Assembly: GCA_964478055.1 (NCBI GenBank)
Contig: CAYZHV010000078.1
Coordinates: 1-14,678 of the forward strand
Reading direction: 5' to 3'
From: CAYZHV01 sp964478055
GTDB lineage: Bacteria; Spirochaetota; Spirochaetia; DSM-27196; Alkalispirochaetaceae
Length of the DNA: 14,678 bases
This document shows, piece after piece, positions 8,264 through 14,678 of this stretch. Each line of letters opens with the position of its first letter. Position 1 is the stretch's first letter. A program made the position numbers and the translations under genes. Below the pieces are notes generated by a model that saw only the letters and a list, made by a program, of their open reading frames with translations, did no database searches and was not told the origin of the DNA.

Positions 8264-9406
8264 CTATCGAGAGGGCTCCAGGCGAAAGAGACCGCCGTTG
8301 TCCGCGTCAGTTAGCAGATAGAGCAACCCGTCCGGGCCCATTCTTACATCCCGAATCCTCCCTAGGGTGCCCGTGAGCAGTTCCTCCTGGGAGACCGGGC
8401 GGTCGCCCCGAAACTCGACCCGCCGCAGGTGCTGACCGGCGAGGGCGCCTACAAAAAGGTCTCCCTCCCAGTCGGAAAACGCATCACCCTGGTAGAACGC
8501 CATACCCGAAGGGGCGATCGAGGGGGTCCAGTGTAGAAGTGGATCCCTGAAACCCGATGCCCGGGGTCCCTGACCGATTTCGCCCCCGGAGTACTCGCGA
8601 CCGTAGGTGACCTCGGGCCAGCCGTAGTTTACCCCCGGGCGGAGTATGTTTACTTCATCTCCCCCTCGGGGACCGTGCTCGTGGCTCCAGATCGCCCCGG
8701 TCTCGGGATGGACCGTCATGCCCTGGATGTTTCGATTACCCAGGGTGAACACTTCGGGATGAGCGTCCATTCGACGCAGGAAGGGGTTGTCCTCCGGTAC
8801 CCTGCCGTCGCGGCCTATTCTCAGCACCTTGCCCGCGTGATCACGCGGATCCTGCGCTCTGAACCGATCGCCCCGGTCACCGATACTCATGTAGAGCGCC
8901 CCGTCGGGGCCGACCACGAGTCGAGAGCCGAAGTGGCGACCACCTCCTCCGCCGCTCTCCATTCGAAAGAGCACTTCCACGTTGCTTAGGCGGTTGCCTC
9001 GCAGTTCCCCCCGGGCGAGACGAGTGCCGAAGCCGTTATCTTCCCTGGAGGAGTAGGTAAAGTAGAGAGTTCTGTTCTCCTCGAACTCCGGGTCGAGAGC
9101 GAGGTCGAGAAGCCCGCCCTGACCAATGGAGGCGATCTCCGGGAGCCCCTCCACCGTGGAAACCCTCCCGTCCGCAACGAGGATTAGCCTCCCGGGACGT
9201 TCGGTGATGAGAATCTCGTCCTCCGAAACGAAAGCCACGCTCCAAGGGTGTTCCAGGCCACCCACGAGACGGCGCACCCGAAAGCGCGCCTCTTCGCTCC
9301 TTATCGTTCCTGAAACCAGAGTAGCGTCGGCGAAAACCTCTGCACTGAGTGACGCTGTAAGAAGAATGAGCCCGAGAAGAAGGCCAACCGTCCGTCCATG
9401 AGCCAT
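8264..9406 (-). CDS. Secreted PQQ-dependent aldose dehydrogenase (soluble glucose/sorbosone dehydrogenase family)
   Basis: This 380-residue protein has a signal peptide (short basic start, hydrophobic residues about 7-18, likely cleavage after Ala22 or Ala26), so it acts in the periplasm or outside. The mature part is a six-blade propeller of the GSDH family: LEHPWSVAF near 51-59, ITERPGRL, then GRHFGSRL (His158, the likely catalytic base by position before GPDGALY), SIGDRGDR, and HEHGPRGGDEVN, followed by GVNYGWPEV. Family members oxidise aldoses at C1 with PQQ and pass electrons to the chain. Length fits the Asd/YliI type. The ATG at 9406 has AAGGAGGAG about 6 nt upstream. No PQQ biosynthesis gene is visible, so cofactor must come from elsewhere in the genome or from outside. 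The 247-nt gap to tag holds the inverted-repeat element. Confidence 0.9.
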   Translation of the reverse strand: MAHGRTVGLLLGLILLTASLSAEVFADATLVSGTIRSEEARFRVRRLVGGLEHPWSVAFVSEDEILITERPGRLILVADGRVSTVEGLPEIASIGQGGLLDLALDPEFEENRTLYFTYSSREDNGFGTRLARGELRGNRLSNVEVLFRMESGGGGGRHFGSRLVVGPDGALYMSIGDRGDRFRAQDPRDHAGKVLRIGRDGRVPEDNPFLRRMDAHPEVFTLGNRNIQGMTVHPETGAIWSHEHGPRGGDEVNILRPGVNYGWPEVTYGREYSGGEIGQGPRASGFRDPLLHWTPSIAPSGMAFYQGDAFSDWEGDLFVGALAGQHLRRVEFRGDRPVSQEELLTGTLGRIRDVRMGPDGLLYLLTDADNGGLFRLEPSR

Positions 9407-9475
9407 AACTGCTCCTCCTTCCGGGAAAATATGACCATAATTGTGAGAAAAGTCATCGATTTTGGCGGCGGAGGG

Positions 9476-9647
9476 TCGGTTGTGTCACTAAGCTTGTGGA
9501 ACTGAAGGAGTAGATCCTTTTGCGGGCACAAGACTTACACCGCCTAGCGCCGATTATGGTCAATCTACGCGGCGCTCTGGCTGTTATTTGCCTACTCCAC
9601 GCCACTTCCCCCAGTTGGGGATTCAACAATTTGAGTGACACAACCGA
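9476..9647. mobile_element. Candidate miniature inverted-repeat element (172 bp)
   Basis: The interval begins with TCGGTTGTGTCACT (9476-9489) and ends with its exact reverse complement (9634-9647), 14 of 14 bases. Past a 4-base mismatch the repeat resumes (TTGTgGAA against TTGTtGAA), so the ends match at 21 of 26 positions. The inside codes for nothing I recognise. It contains a small CCCCA-GT-TGGGG hairpin at 9609-9620. Size and ends fit a MITE or a shrunken insertion sequence. The outer flanks share only GGG on both sides, so a target duplication of more than 3 bp is not visible. It begins 6 bp beyond the tag stop and lies between tag and the dehydrogenase gene. I cannot assign it to an IS family. 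Confidence 0.55.
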
Positions 9648-9653
9648 GGGTCT

Positions 9654-10229
9654 CTAGGTAGCCCCGGCAAGCTCACGATGGCGGAAACAGCTAACGAGAT
9701 GATCGTTGACCAACCCCGTCGCCTGCATATGTGCGTAGATAATCGTCGGACCTACGAAGGAGAAGCCACGACTCTTGAGATCCTTGCTGATGTTTCGGGA
9801 GAGCTCGGTCTCCGCGGGGACTTCCGCCATCTCCTTGAACTCGTTGACGATGGGCCGCCCCTCCACGAATCTCCAAATGTAGGTGTCGAAACTCCCGAAC
9901 TCCTCCTGAATGGCGAGAAAGGCGCGAGCGTTCTTGACGGCAGCTCGAATTTTGCGATCATTTCGTATAATTCCGGTGTCACCCTTGAGACGCTGAATAT
10001 CCTCTTCGCTGAACTGGGCCACCCGTTCCGGATCGAAATCTTCGAAACAGCGTCGGTAACCTTCTCTCCGCTTGAGAATTGTTATCCAGCTCAGGCCCGC
10101 CTGAGCGCCTTCGAGTAGGATGAACTCGAAGTGACGGCGCTCCTGGTGGACCGGAACGCCCCACTCCTTGTCGTGATACTCGATGTAAATCGGGTCATCT
10201 CCACACCAGGGGCAACGGGTAACTTCCAT
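9654..10229 (-). CDS. tag: DNA-3-methyladenine glycosylase I
   Basis: This 191-residue enzyme removes 3-methyladenine from alkylated DNA and so starts base-excision repair. It matches Tag along its length: MEVTRCPWCGDDPIYIEYHD, WGVP, LLEGAQAGLSW (Glu40 and Trp48, the base-pocket residues), DTGIIRNDRKIRAAVKNA, GFSFVGPTIIYAHMQATGLVNDH. The zinc site is complete by comparison with E. coli (Cys4, His17, His175, Cys179): Cys6, His19, His177 and Cys181. An extra Cys9 is present. The ATG at 10229 is chosen because it begins right before the family's N-terminal motif; a GTG at 10262 would add eleven unlikely residues. No ribosome site lies at normal distance (an AGGAGG is about 17 nt away), and a TATACT box ends 7 nt before the ATG. 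It follows the MATE gene by 44 nt. Confidence 0.94.
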   Translation of the reverse strand: MEVTRCPWCGDDPIYIEYHDKEWGVPVHQERRHFEFILLEGAQAGLSWITILKRREGYRRCFEDFDPERVAQFSEEDIQRLKGDTGIIRNDRKIRAAVKNARAFLAIQEEFGSFDTYIWRFVEGRPIVNEFKEMAEVPAETELSRNISKDLKSRGFSFVGPTIIYAHMQATGLVNDHLVSCFRHRELAGAT

Positions 10230-10236
10230 GGGCCGC

Positions 10237-10246
10237 AGTATACCAC
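10237..10246 (-). promoter_or_regulatory. Extended -10 promoter element for tag, predicting a leaderless start
   Basis: GTGGTATACT reads on the minus strand: TATACT (5 of 6) preceded by TG plus one base. Seven bases separate it from the tag ATG, so transcription would begin at or within a base or two of the start codon. No good -35 is present. This is a pattern match only. Confidence 0.4.
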
Positions 10247-10273
10247 ACCTCCTGTCCACCACCGTGGTGAAGC

Positions 10274-11674
10274 TTATTCCGCTTCCACCGTGGCCGTCTC
10301 TCGAGCAACCGATCTCGGCCGCTCGACTTCAACTTCCATCCATTGTCGCGAGAGGAATCCCGCCGTAAGAATAGCCGCGTGGGCGACCTGGTAGAGGGCA
10401 AATCCGGACCAGGCGCCAAAGATACCAAAGTCGAAGACCCAGACCGCGAGGATCGTAAATCCGAGAATAAAGACGATGTTCGTGGAAAACTCCGAGTAAA
10501 GAACGAGTTTGCCCCAGCCGTTGTGGGAGAAGATGATCTCAAAGGAGTAGCCGAGAACCTCAATGAAGAAGAAGAGTGTGAAAAAGCGGAGGGCCTGCAC
10601 ACCCAGGGGCACGAGCTCATGTTCCAGGGAGAAGAGACCCAGCACCATCCGCGGAACGGAGAGAAGTGCAATTGCTATGAGGGTGCCGATAATCAGGGCG
10701 ATCCCCTCCTGAGCGAGGAAGATGCGGCGGCTGTGCTCCTTCTTTCCCGCACCGAGACTGTTGCCCACCATGATCGACGCACCCTGGGCGAAACCGCCAA
10801 CGAGGGTCTTGTTGATGCGAAACATGGTGAAGAGAAGACTCGTCACAGCCAGGTAGCCCGTATCGAGACGACCGATGAGGCTCTGGTAGGTGAGGAAGAT
10901 CGAGAGGGCCGCGGCGTTCTGCACCGCCGGCGGGATCATCACCCTGATAATGTCTTCGATGGTGGTCATCCGCACATGAGCGAAACGGAGCAGTCGGTAC
11001 TGGCGCATATCTCTATGAAGCTGTCCATAGAGAACGAAAAGGAGCGTTAGCGCCGCTTCTGCCAACAAGGTACCCAGAGCAGCCCCTTGAATCCCCAGGG
11101 CCGGGGCACCGAAGTTTCCAAAGATGAAGGTGTAGTTGAGAAGCACATTGAGCGCGTTTCCAAGAATCGTGGCGGCCATGACGATTCCGGTACGATTGAC
11201 CGCGCTCATAAAGCCCCTATGGGCCATCCCGAGACTCATAATGAGCATGCTCCACCGGAGGACCCGGACGTACTCCATGGCAAGGTCCGCGAGACCCGCG
11301 TCCGCGAGGAGGAGATGGAGGACCGGGCCGATGAGCGTTGAAAGGGCGAGGGCGAGGGTCGCGGTAAACCAGCCGGCGATGGCACCATTCGAGAGGACCC
11401 AGGCTGTTTCCCTACGCAGCGTCGCCGTGTCTCCCCCCGCTACCTGGCGGCCGTAGCGCCGGCTCGCCAGTGCTTGTACGCCCAAGGAGACGGGCCAGAT
11501 AAAGGTGTAGAGCACCCCCGTGGCCAGGGTAGCCACCCCCGCGGCGGCAAGGGTCTCGGTGCCCAGCCGTCCGAGCATGGCGAGGTCCACGGCCTTCATG
11601 AGATAGGTCGCCAGGTTGCCCGCGAGTAGCGGGGCGCCGAGCTTGAGAATGCGTAGCATCATGGAGCGGTGCAT
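10274..11674 (-). CDS. MATE-family multidrug/Na+ antiporter
   Basis: This 466-residue membrane protein has about twelve hydrophobic spans in two similar halves. It begins with LGAPLLAGNLATYLMKAVDLAMLGRLG and continues with GVATLATGVLYTFIWPVSLGVQALASRRYG, the usual MATE N-terminal pattern; the second half repeats it (PPAVQNAAALSIF, then GGFAQGASIMVGNSLGAG). MATE proteins expel cationic compounds in exchange for Na+ or H+. The length is typical. ATG codons at 11674, 11662 and 11659 are possible starts; none has a ribosome site, and the first is used here because it keeps the most sequence. A TATACT box lies 10 nt before it. The gene diverges from the DsrE-family gene with a 93-nt gap. The exported compound is not predictable, and tag follows at 44 nt. 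Confidence 0.92.
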   Translation of the reverse strand: MHRSMMLRILKLGAPLLAGNLATYLMKAVDLAMLGRLGTETLAAAGVATLATGVLYTFIWPVSLGVQALASRRYGRQVAGGDTATLRRETAWVLSNGAIAGWFTATLALALSTLIGPVLHLLLADAGLADLAMEYVRVLRWSMLIMSLGMAHRGFMSAVNRTGIVMAATILGNALNVLLNYTFIFGNFGAPALGIQGAALGTLLAEAALTLLFVLYGQLHRDMRQYRLLRFAHVRMTTIEDIIRVMIPPAVQNAAALSIFLTYQSLIGRLDTGYLAVTSLLFTMFRINKTLVGGFAQGASIMVGNSLGAGKKEHSRRIFLAQEGIALIIGTLIAIALLSVPRMVLGLFSLEHELVPLGVQALRFFTLFFFIEVLGYSFEIIFSHNGWGKLVLYSEFSTNIVFILGFTILAVWVFDFGIFGAWSGFALYQVAHAAILTAGFLSRQWMEVEVERPRSVARETATVEAE

Positions 11675-11684
11675 GTGAGCCGGG

Positions 11685-11714
11685 AGTATAGCGCCCGCCT
11701 CACCTCCCTGTACA
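11685..11714 (-). promoter_or_regulatory. Putative promoter for the MATE gene
   Basis: On the minus strand TGTACA (11714-11709, 4 of 6 to the -35 consensus) is separated by 18 nt from TATACT (11690-11685, 5 of 6). The -10 ends 10 nt before the first ATG, so the transcript would have only a few leader bases and no ribosome site. The -35 sits in the 8-bp palindrome CTGTACAG (11708-11715). Confidence 0.4.
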
Positions 11715-11740
11715 GCCGATGGAGCATCGCCCCTCTCTCG

Positions 11741-11760
11741 TGTAGACTTACAGAGAGGAG
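11741..11760 (+). promoter_or_regulatory. Possible promoter/operator and ribosome site of the DsrE-family gene
   Basis: TAGACT (11743-11748) is a fair -10 and lies inside TGTA-gact-TACA (11741-11752), a small dyad that could be an operator or chance. GAGAGGAG at 11753-11760 is a good ribosome site 7 nt before the ATG at 11768. No clear -35 is seen. Confidence 0.3.
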
Positions 11761-11767
11761 AACAACG

Positions 11768-12100
11768 ATGAAGCTCAACATTCTCTGGACGTCACCGGAT
11801 CCGGACACCTTTTTCAAGATGGTTGCGATGTACGCCTTTAACGCCCCGAAGAAAGGGTGGTGGGAGCAAATATCGATCATCATATGGGGTGGAAGTACCC
11901 GTCTCGTGGGAGAGCACCTGGCGGTGCGAAATCGCCTCAAGGAGCTTGCGGCGGCGGGAGTGGAGCTAAGGGCGTGCCGCGCCTGCGCGGAGCAACTCGG
12001 GGTTGCGGAGATCCTCGAGGATCTAGGGGTAGACGTCGACTACATGGGGGAGCCCCTGACGGAGCTCCTCAAGAGCGACGCGAAGCTTCTCACCATCTAG
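11768..12100 (+). CDS. DsrE-family protein
   Basis: This 110-residue protein fits the DsrE/YchN fold: a first strand KLNILWTSPD, a helix over AFNAPKKGWW, the strand ISIIIWGGSTRLV, and the segment VELRACRACAEQLGV that carries Cys70 and Cys73. In this family such a cysteine lies in the same place and takes part in sulfur carrier or persulfide chemistry; many small members have no known job. The ATG is fixed by AGGAG 7 nt upstream; longer in-frame reading to 11669 would cross the divergent MATE promoter and looks spurious. The YwbE-family gene follows 20 nt on, likely in the same message. No sulfur-pathway gene is nearby, so the partner is unknown. Confidence 0.8.
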   Translation: MKLNILWTSPDPDTFFKMVAMYAFNAPKKGWWEQISIIIWGGSTRLVGEHLAVRNRLKELAAAGVELRACRACAEQLGVAEILEDLGVDVDYMGEPLTELLKSDAKLLTI

Positions 12101-12120
12101 GGATATAGGAAAGAGTGCTT

Positions 12121-12315
12121 ATGGACGGAACAAGACGCTCCGAGATCGAGCCCGGCCAACGGGTCGCTATCGTTCTCAAGCAGGATCAGCGAACAGGGAA
12201 AAGAACCGAAGGGGTTGTAGCGGAGATCCTTACGAACTCACCGACCCATCCGCACGGAATCAAGGTACGCCTCGAGGACGGCCAGGTTGGGCGGGTCAAA
12301 GAGATACTCGACTAG
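12121..12315 (+). CDS. YwbE-family small protein
   Basis: The protein has 64 residues from the ATG. A GTG six bases upstream (12115) is an in-frame alternative and is nearer to AGGA at 12107-12110. It matches the YwbE family strongly: RSEIEPGQRVAIVLKQDQRTGK, then EGVVAEILTNSPTHPHGIKV and a final GQVGRV. The pattern of short basic beta strands suggests a small barrel that may bind nucleic acid or ribosomal RNA, but the family has no established function. It lies 20 nt after the DsrE gene and converges on the aconitase gene, with 120 nt between. I would not guess a role from this neighbourhood. Confidence 0.9.
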   Translation: MDGTRRSEIEPGQRVAIVLKQDQRTGKRTEGVVAEILTNSPTHPHGIKVRLEDGQVGRVKEILD

Positions 12316-12329
12316 TCGCGTTTCATAGC

Positions 12330-12347
12330 GGTGCCGCCGGCGGCGCC
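12330..12347. other. GC-rich palindrome between convergent genes
   Basis: GGTGCCGCCGGCGGCGCC is an 18-bp dyad with a single T:G imperfection and no loop, lying 14 bp after the YwbE stop. The 120-bp gap around it repeats GCCGCCG several times. No T-run follows on either strand, so a standard intrinsic terminator is not shown. It could still stop or stabilise transcripts. Confidence 0.35.
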
Positions 12348-12435
12348 GGGCCTTCGTCGTCGCGAGGCTTTTGTCGCCGCCGGTCTGCATGCCCCCGCCG
12401 CTTGAGTCTCGCCGCCGCCGACCGGTCACCGTCCT

Positions 12436-14346
12436 TCAGACAGTATTTAAAGCGCCTCCGGAAAGTAGAATCTTTCGGTGTCGCGGTGAGACCTCCAGGC
12501 GGGTAGAGAAGCGATGCCCGTCCACTTCTACGGGTATTTCGGTGGCTCCCTCCTCTATGAGCTTGCGCACCCCGGGAAAGGTGAGAGTCGACCCCTGGGT
12601 TACCTTCTCGTAGTCCTCCTCATCCACAAAGACCAGGGGCAGTATGCCGAAGTTGATCAGGTTCGCTTTGTGTATCCGAGCGAAGCTCTTGGCGATCTTT
12701 GCCCTGATACCGAGATAGCGAGGGGCGAGGGCAGCGTGCTCCCTGGATGAGCCCTGTCCGTAGTTGTGCCCACCGACCACGGCGCCGCTACCCGCCGCCT
12801 CGGCCCTCTCCGGAAAGGTGGGGTCGAAGACGTCGAAGACAAACCCGCTAATGGCGGGGATGTTGCTCCGGTAGGGAAGAACCCGGTTCCCCGCGGGCAT
12901 GATCACGTCCGTGCTGACGTTGTCTTCTACCTTGAGAATAACCTCGGTCTCAAGAGTCTCAGGCAGCGGCTCCATTTGCGGAAAGGGCTTTATGTTCGGC
13001 CCCCGGACGATCTCCGCCGAGGAAGGGTCCTCACTCGGCGAGATAAACCAGTCGTCTCGATAGGCGAACCGCTCCGGAAGCTCGATGACCGGTGCTGTTC
13101 CGTGCTCCCGGGGATCGGTGATATGGCCCGTCAGGGCCGAAGCCGCCGCGGTCTCCGGGGAACAGAGATAGACATGATCATCCTTGGTTCCGCTGCGGCC
13201 TTTGAAGTTCCGGGGAAAGGTGCGAAGGGAGTTAGTCCCCGTTGCCGGTGCCTGACCCATCCCGATACAGCCGAGACAGCCCGGCTCGTGGGTGCGAGCG
13301 CCGGCGCTTACGAGCTTTGCCACTCCGCCGTGATAGAGAATGTTGATGAGGGTCTGCCGACTGCCGGTGTTGATCTCGAAGCTCACGTCCCTGTGTTTGA
13401 GCTTGCCTTCCACCATCTCCGCGGCGATCGTAAAATCCCGATAGCTCCCGTTGCAGGAAGAGCCGATGATCACCTGCTGTACGGGAACGTCCGCGAGCTC
13501 CCGGGCAGGTCTCACATTGTCCGGGTTGCTCGGACACGCCACGAGGGGCTCCAGGGTTCCCAGGTCGATCTCCGTCACTGCGTCGAACTCACCGTCCTCC
13601 GGAGTCTTCTGTTCGAACCAGACTTCCTCTCTGTTGTTCCGGGCGAGAAAATCCCGGGTCACTTCGTCCGAGGGAAATAGTGCCGCGGTGGCCCCGATAT
13701 CGACGCCCATGTTCGCTATCGTCGCCCGGGCCGCCATGTCGAGGTTTGCCACCCCGGGGCCGTAGAACTCCATTACATAACCAAGGCCTCCCTTTACCGA
13801 GTAGCGCCGCAGGAGCTCGAGAATCACGTCCTTTCCGGAGACGAAGTCCGGAAGCTCTCCGGTAACGTGGATACCCCAAACCTTCGGTGTGGTTATGTAA
13901 CACGGCTTTCCTGCCATCGCCATCGCCACCTCCAGGCCACCGGCACCCATGGCAAACATGCTAAGGGCGCCTCCGGTGGTGGTGTGGCTATCGGAACCGA
14001 GGAGGGTCTTCCCAGGAATGCCGAAACGTTGCCGATGAACGTGGTGGGATACGCCGTTTCCCGGGGGGGAGAAGACGGCGCCGTACTTGTTCGCCGCAGA
14101 CTGAAGGAACCGGTGATCATCGGCGTTCTTGTAGTCGGTCTGGATAATGTTGTGGTCGATATAGCTCACCGCCACCTCTGGCTGCACCCGATCTATCCCC
14201 ATCGCCTCGAACTCCAGATAGACCATGGTGCCTGTGGCGTCCTGGGTAAGGGTTTGATCGATCCTGAGGCCGATCTCTTCTCCCGGTGCCAAGCGTCCTT
14301 CTATCAGGTGTTCTGTGAGTAGCCCTTCGGTTATGGTATTCTTCAT
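12436..14346 (-). CDS. Aconitate hydratase, short Aquifex-type
   Basis: This 636-residue enzyme interconverts citrate and isocitrate via cis-aconitate in the citric acid cycle, using a 4Fe-4S cluster. The three cluster cysteines are present: Cys298 (GSSCNGSY), then Cys357 and Cys360 (GCLGC), the same C-x58-C-x2-C plan as known aconitases. Other marks are DQTLTQDATG at 30-39, DHN at 64-66, GSDSHTTTGG at 117-126, and in the C-terminal swivel domain the active-site loop GQGSSREHAA. Length fits the 640-residue form often annotated as Aquifex-type, shorter than AcnA or AcnB. The ATG at 14346 has GGGGAG 7 nt upstream; reading further would overlap the divergent gene. Relatives in this superfamily include homoaconitase and isopropylmalate isomerase, but the single-chain layout favours aconitase. 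Its gene diverges from a secreted-protein gene. Confidence 0.93.
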   Translation of the reverse strand: MKNTITEGLLTEHLIEGRLAPGEEIGLRIDQTLTQDATGTMVYLEFEAMGIDRVQPEVAVSYIDHNIIQTDYKNADDHRFLQSAANKYGAVFSPPGNGVSHHVHRQRFGIPGKTLLGSDSHTTTGGALSMFAMGAGGLEVAMAMAGKPCYITTPKVWGIHVTGELPDFVSGKDVILELLRRYSVKGGLGYVMEFYGPGVANLDMAARATIANMGVDIGATAALFPSDEVTRDFLARNNREEVWFEQKTPEDGEFDAVTEIDLGTLEPLVACPSNPDNVRPARELADVPVQQVIIGSSCNGSYRDFTIAAEMVEGKLKHRDVSFEINTGSRQTLINILYHGGVAKLVSAGARTHEPGCLGCIGMGQAPATGTNSLRTFPRNFKGRSGTKDDHVYLCSPETAAASALTGHITDPREHGTAPVIELPERFAYRDDWFISPSEDPSSAEIVRGPNIKPFPQMEPLPETLETEVILKVEDNVSTDVIMPAGNRVLPYRSNIPAISGFVFDVFDPTFPERAEAAGSGAVVGGHNYGQGSSREHAALAPRYLGIRAKIAKSFARIHKANLINFGILPLVFVDEEDYEKVTQGSTLTFPGVRKLIEEGATEIPVEVDGHRFSTRLEVSPRHRKILLSGGALNTV

Positions 14347-14449
14347 CTCTATACTCCCCTTTTCAACATACTCGTGCGGTCTGGAGGTTGGAAAGGGCAT
14401 CAACAACCTTATGGAAACCACCGATAAGGAGCCTAGGAGAGGTAGCGTA
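14347..14449. promoter_or_regulatory. Divergent intergenic region between aconitase and exported-protein genes
   Basis: This 103-nt gap must hold both promoters. On the minus strand TTCCAA, 17 nt, TATGTT is a weak candidate. On the plus strand TTGGAA, 16 nt, TATGGA is also weak. AGGAGA at 14435-14440 is the ribosome site for the rightward gene. No strong operator is visible. Confidence 0.3.
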
Positions 14450-14678
14450 ATGAAAAAGAGAATCGTCCTGCTTGGTCTACTGCTGTTGGTTGTGGCGACC
14501 ACACCGATATTTGCCCAGTTCGGAGGCGGTCGCGATCGCCTCGGGCTTGCCTTCGGCATTCCGAACGGAGTACTCGTCTACCGGCCCGCTCCCTTCGACA
14601 TCAAGTTTGGTTACGACTTCACCGAGGGGAACGAGTACATCTTTTTGAGCGGTGATCTTAGACTGGTGAACAACCGTC
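14450..14678 (+). CDS. Exported, possibly outer-membrane beta-barrel protein (3' end cut by window)
   Basis: Seventy-six codons are in the window. The protein begins with a clear signal peptide: MKKR, then hydrophobic LLGLLLLVVATTP, with probable cleavage after IFA before Gln23. The mature part starts FGGGRDRLGLAFGIPNGV and then alternates polar and hydrophobic residues with aromatic pairs (KFGYDF, YIFLSGDL), as in transmembrane beta-barrels. A similarity to small spirochaetal barrel proteins (DUF3996-like) struck me but rests on memory of motif style. The ATG at 14450 follows AGGAGA by 9 nt. It diverges from aconitase and has no visible functional tie to it. Confidence 0.75.
   Translation, partial: MKKRIVLLGLLLLVVATTPIFAQFGGGRDRLGLAFGIPNGVLVYRPAPFDIKFGYDFTEGNEYIFLSGDLRLVNNR

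Noticed and set aside
9432..9562. ATTATGGTCA at 9553-9562 and its reverse complement at 9432-9441
   Set aside because: A single 10-bp inverted match with one copy outside and one inside the element is likely chance; no further extension was found.
9453..9641. Transposase remnant inside the inverted-repeat element
   Set aside because: The minus-strand frame gives no DDE, HTH or other transposase motif that I can identify.
9466..9657. Target-site duplication around the inverted-repeat element
   Set aside because: Only GGG is shared by the two flanks, which is too short to count in this G-rich context.
10343..11050. 235-codon plus-strand frame inside the MATE gene
   Set aside because: It is highly charged (Glu, Asp, Arg), the usual antisense image of membrane-span codons.
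11669..11767. In-frame upstream extension of the DsrE gene to a start near 11669
   Set aside because: It would overlap the MATE start and its promoter; the ATG at 11768 has a strong ribosome site and begins the first family strand.
12330..12435. Intrinsic terminator between YwbE and aconitase genes
   Set aside because: The palindrome is strong but there is no T-run on either strand, so it is listed only as a palindrome.
12766..13680. 304-codon open frame on the plus strand inside the aconitase gene
   Set aside because: It is antisense to a gene with intact catalytic residues, has no ribosome site and shows no family motif; long antisense frames are expected at this G+C content.
14347..14559. 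In-frame 71-codon N-terminal extension of aconitase
   Set aside because: It would overlap the divergent signal-peptide gene, and the ATG at 14346 has a good ribosome site and matches the family N-terminus.

Overview
The window is a G+C-rich bacterial chromosome segment packed with short intergenic gaps. Starts are a mix of ATG, GTG and TTG, often behind GGAGG-type ribosome sites. The organism is probably Gram-negative: a secreted sugar dehydrogenase, a signal-peptide barrel-like protein at the right edge and a probably exported arylsulfotransferase all suggest an outer envelope. The look of the right-edge protein and of the 658-residue orphan made me think of spirochaetes. That is an impression only; there is no rRNA or marker gene here to settle it. 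I see no rRNA, tRNA, CRISPR array, phage gene, plasmid function or intact transposase.

Layout. At 1-1203 (+) is the 3' part of an arylsulfate sulfotransferase-like gene, facing a nitrilase-family amidohydrolase (1213-2181, -). The nitrilase diverges from a 658-codon gene (2264-4240, +) that I do not recognise by name but that carries glycosyltransferase GT-A-like signatures. From 11674 down to 4237 nine genes run on the minus strand: a MATE exporter, tag (3-methyladenine DNA glycosylase I), a secreted PQQ-dependent aldose dehydrogenase, an EamA/DMT permease, an Old Yellow Enzyme-type flavin oxidoreductase with a four-cysteine tail, a metallo-beta-lactamase-fold hydrolase (COG1237-like), fxsA, and a membrane-anchored methyltransferase. 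That is eight proteins after the MATE gene is counted as the first; the listed set is MATE, tag, dehydrogenase, EamA, OYE, MBL, FxsA and methyltransferase. The last five are tightly spaced (7-78 nt) and look like one transcription unit. Between tag and the dehydrogenase lies a 172-bp interval bounded by inverted repeats, a candidate miniature transposable element.

The right part holds a DsrE-family and a YwbE-family gene (11768-12315, +), convergent with an Aquifex-type aconitase (12436-14346, -). The aconitase diverges from a gene for an exported protein cut by the window end.

Together the genes look like ordinary metabolism and envelope or stress housekeeping: central carbon (aconitase), periplasmic sugar oxidation, redox chemistry (OYE, DsrE), export (MATE, EamA) and alkylation repair (Tag). 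I find no convincing dedicated new defence or biosynthetic system. The items most worth a second look are the orphan glycosyltransferase-like protein, the miniature inverted-repeat element, the repeated GTGGTAYAMT promoter-like motif, and the cysteine-tailed OYE in its five-gene cluster.
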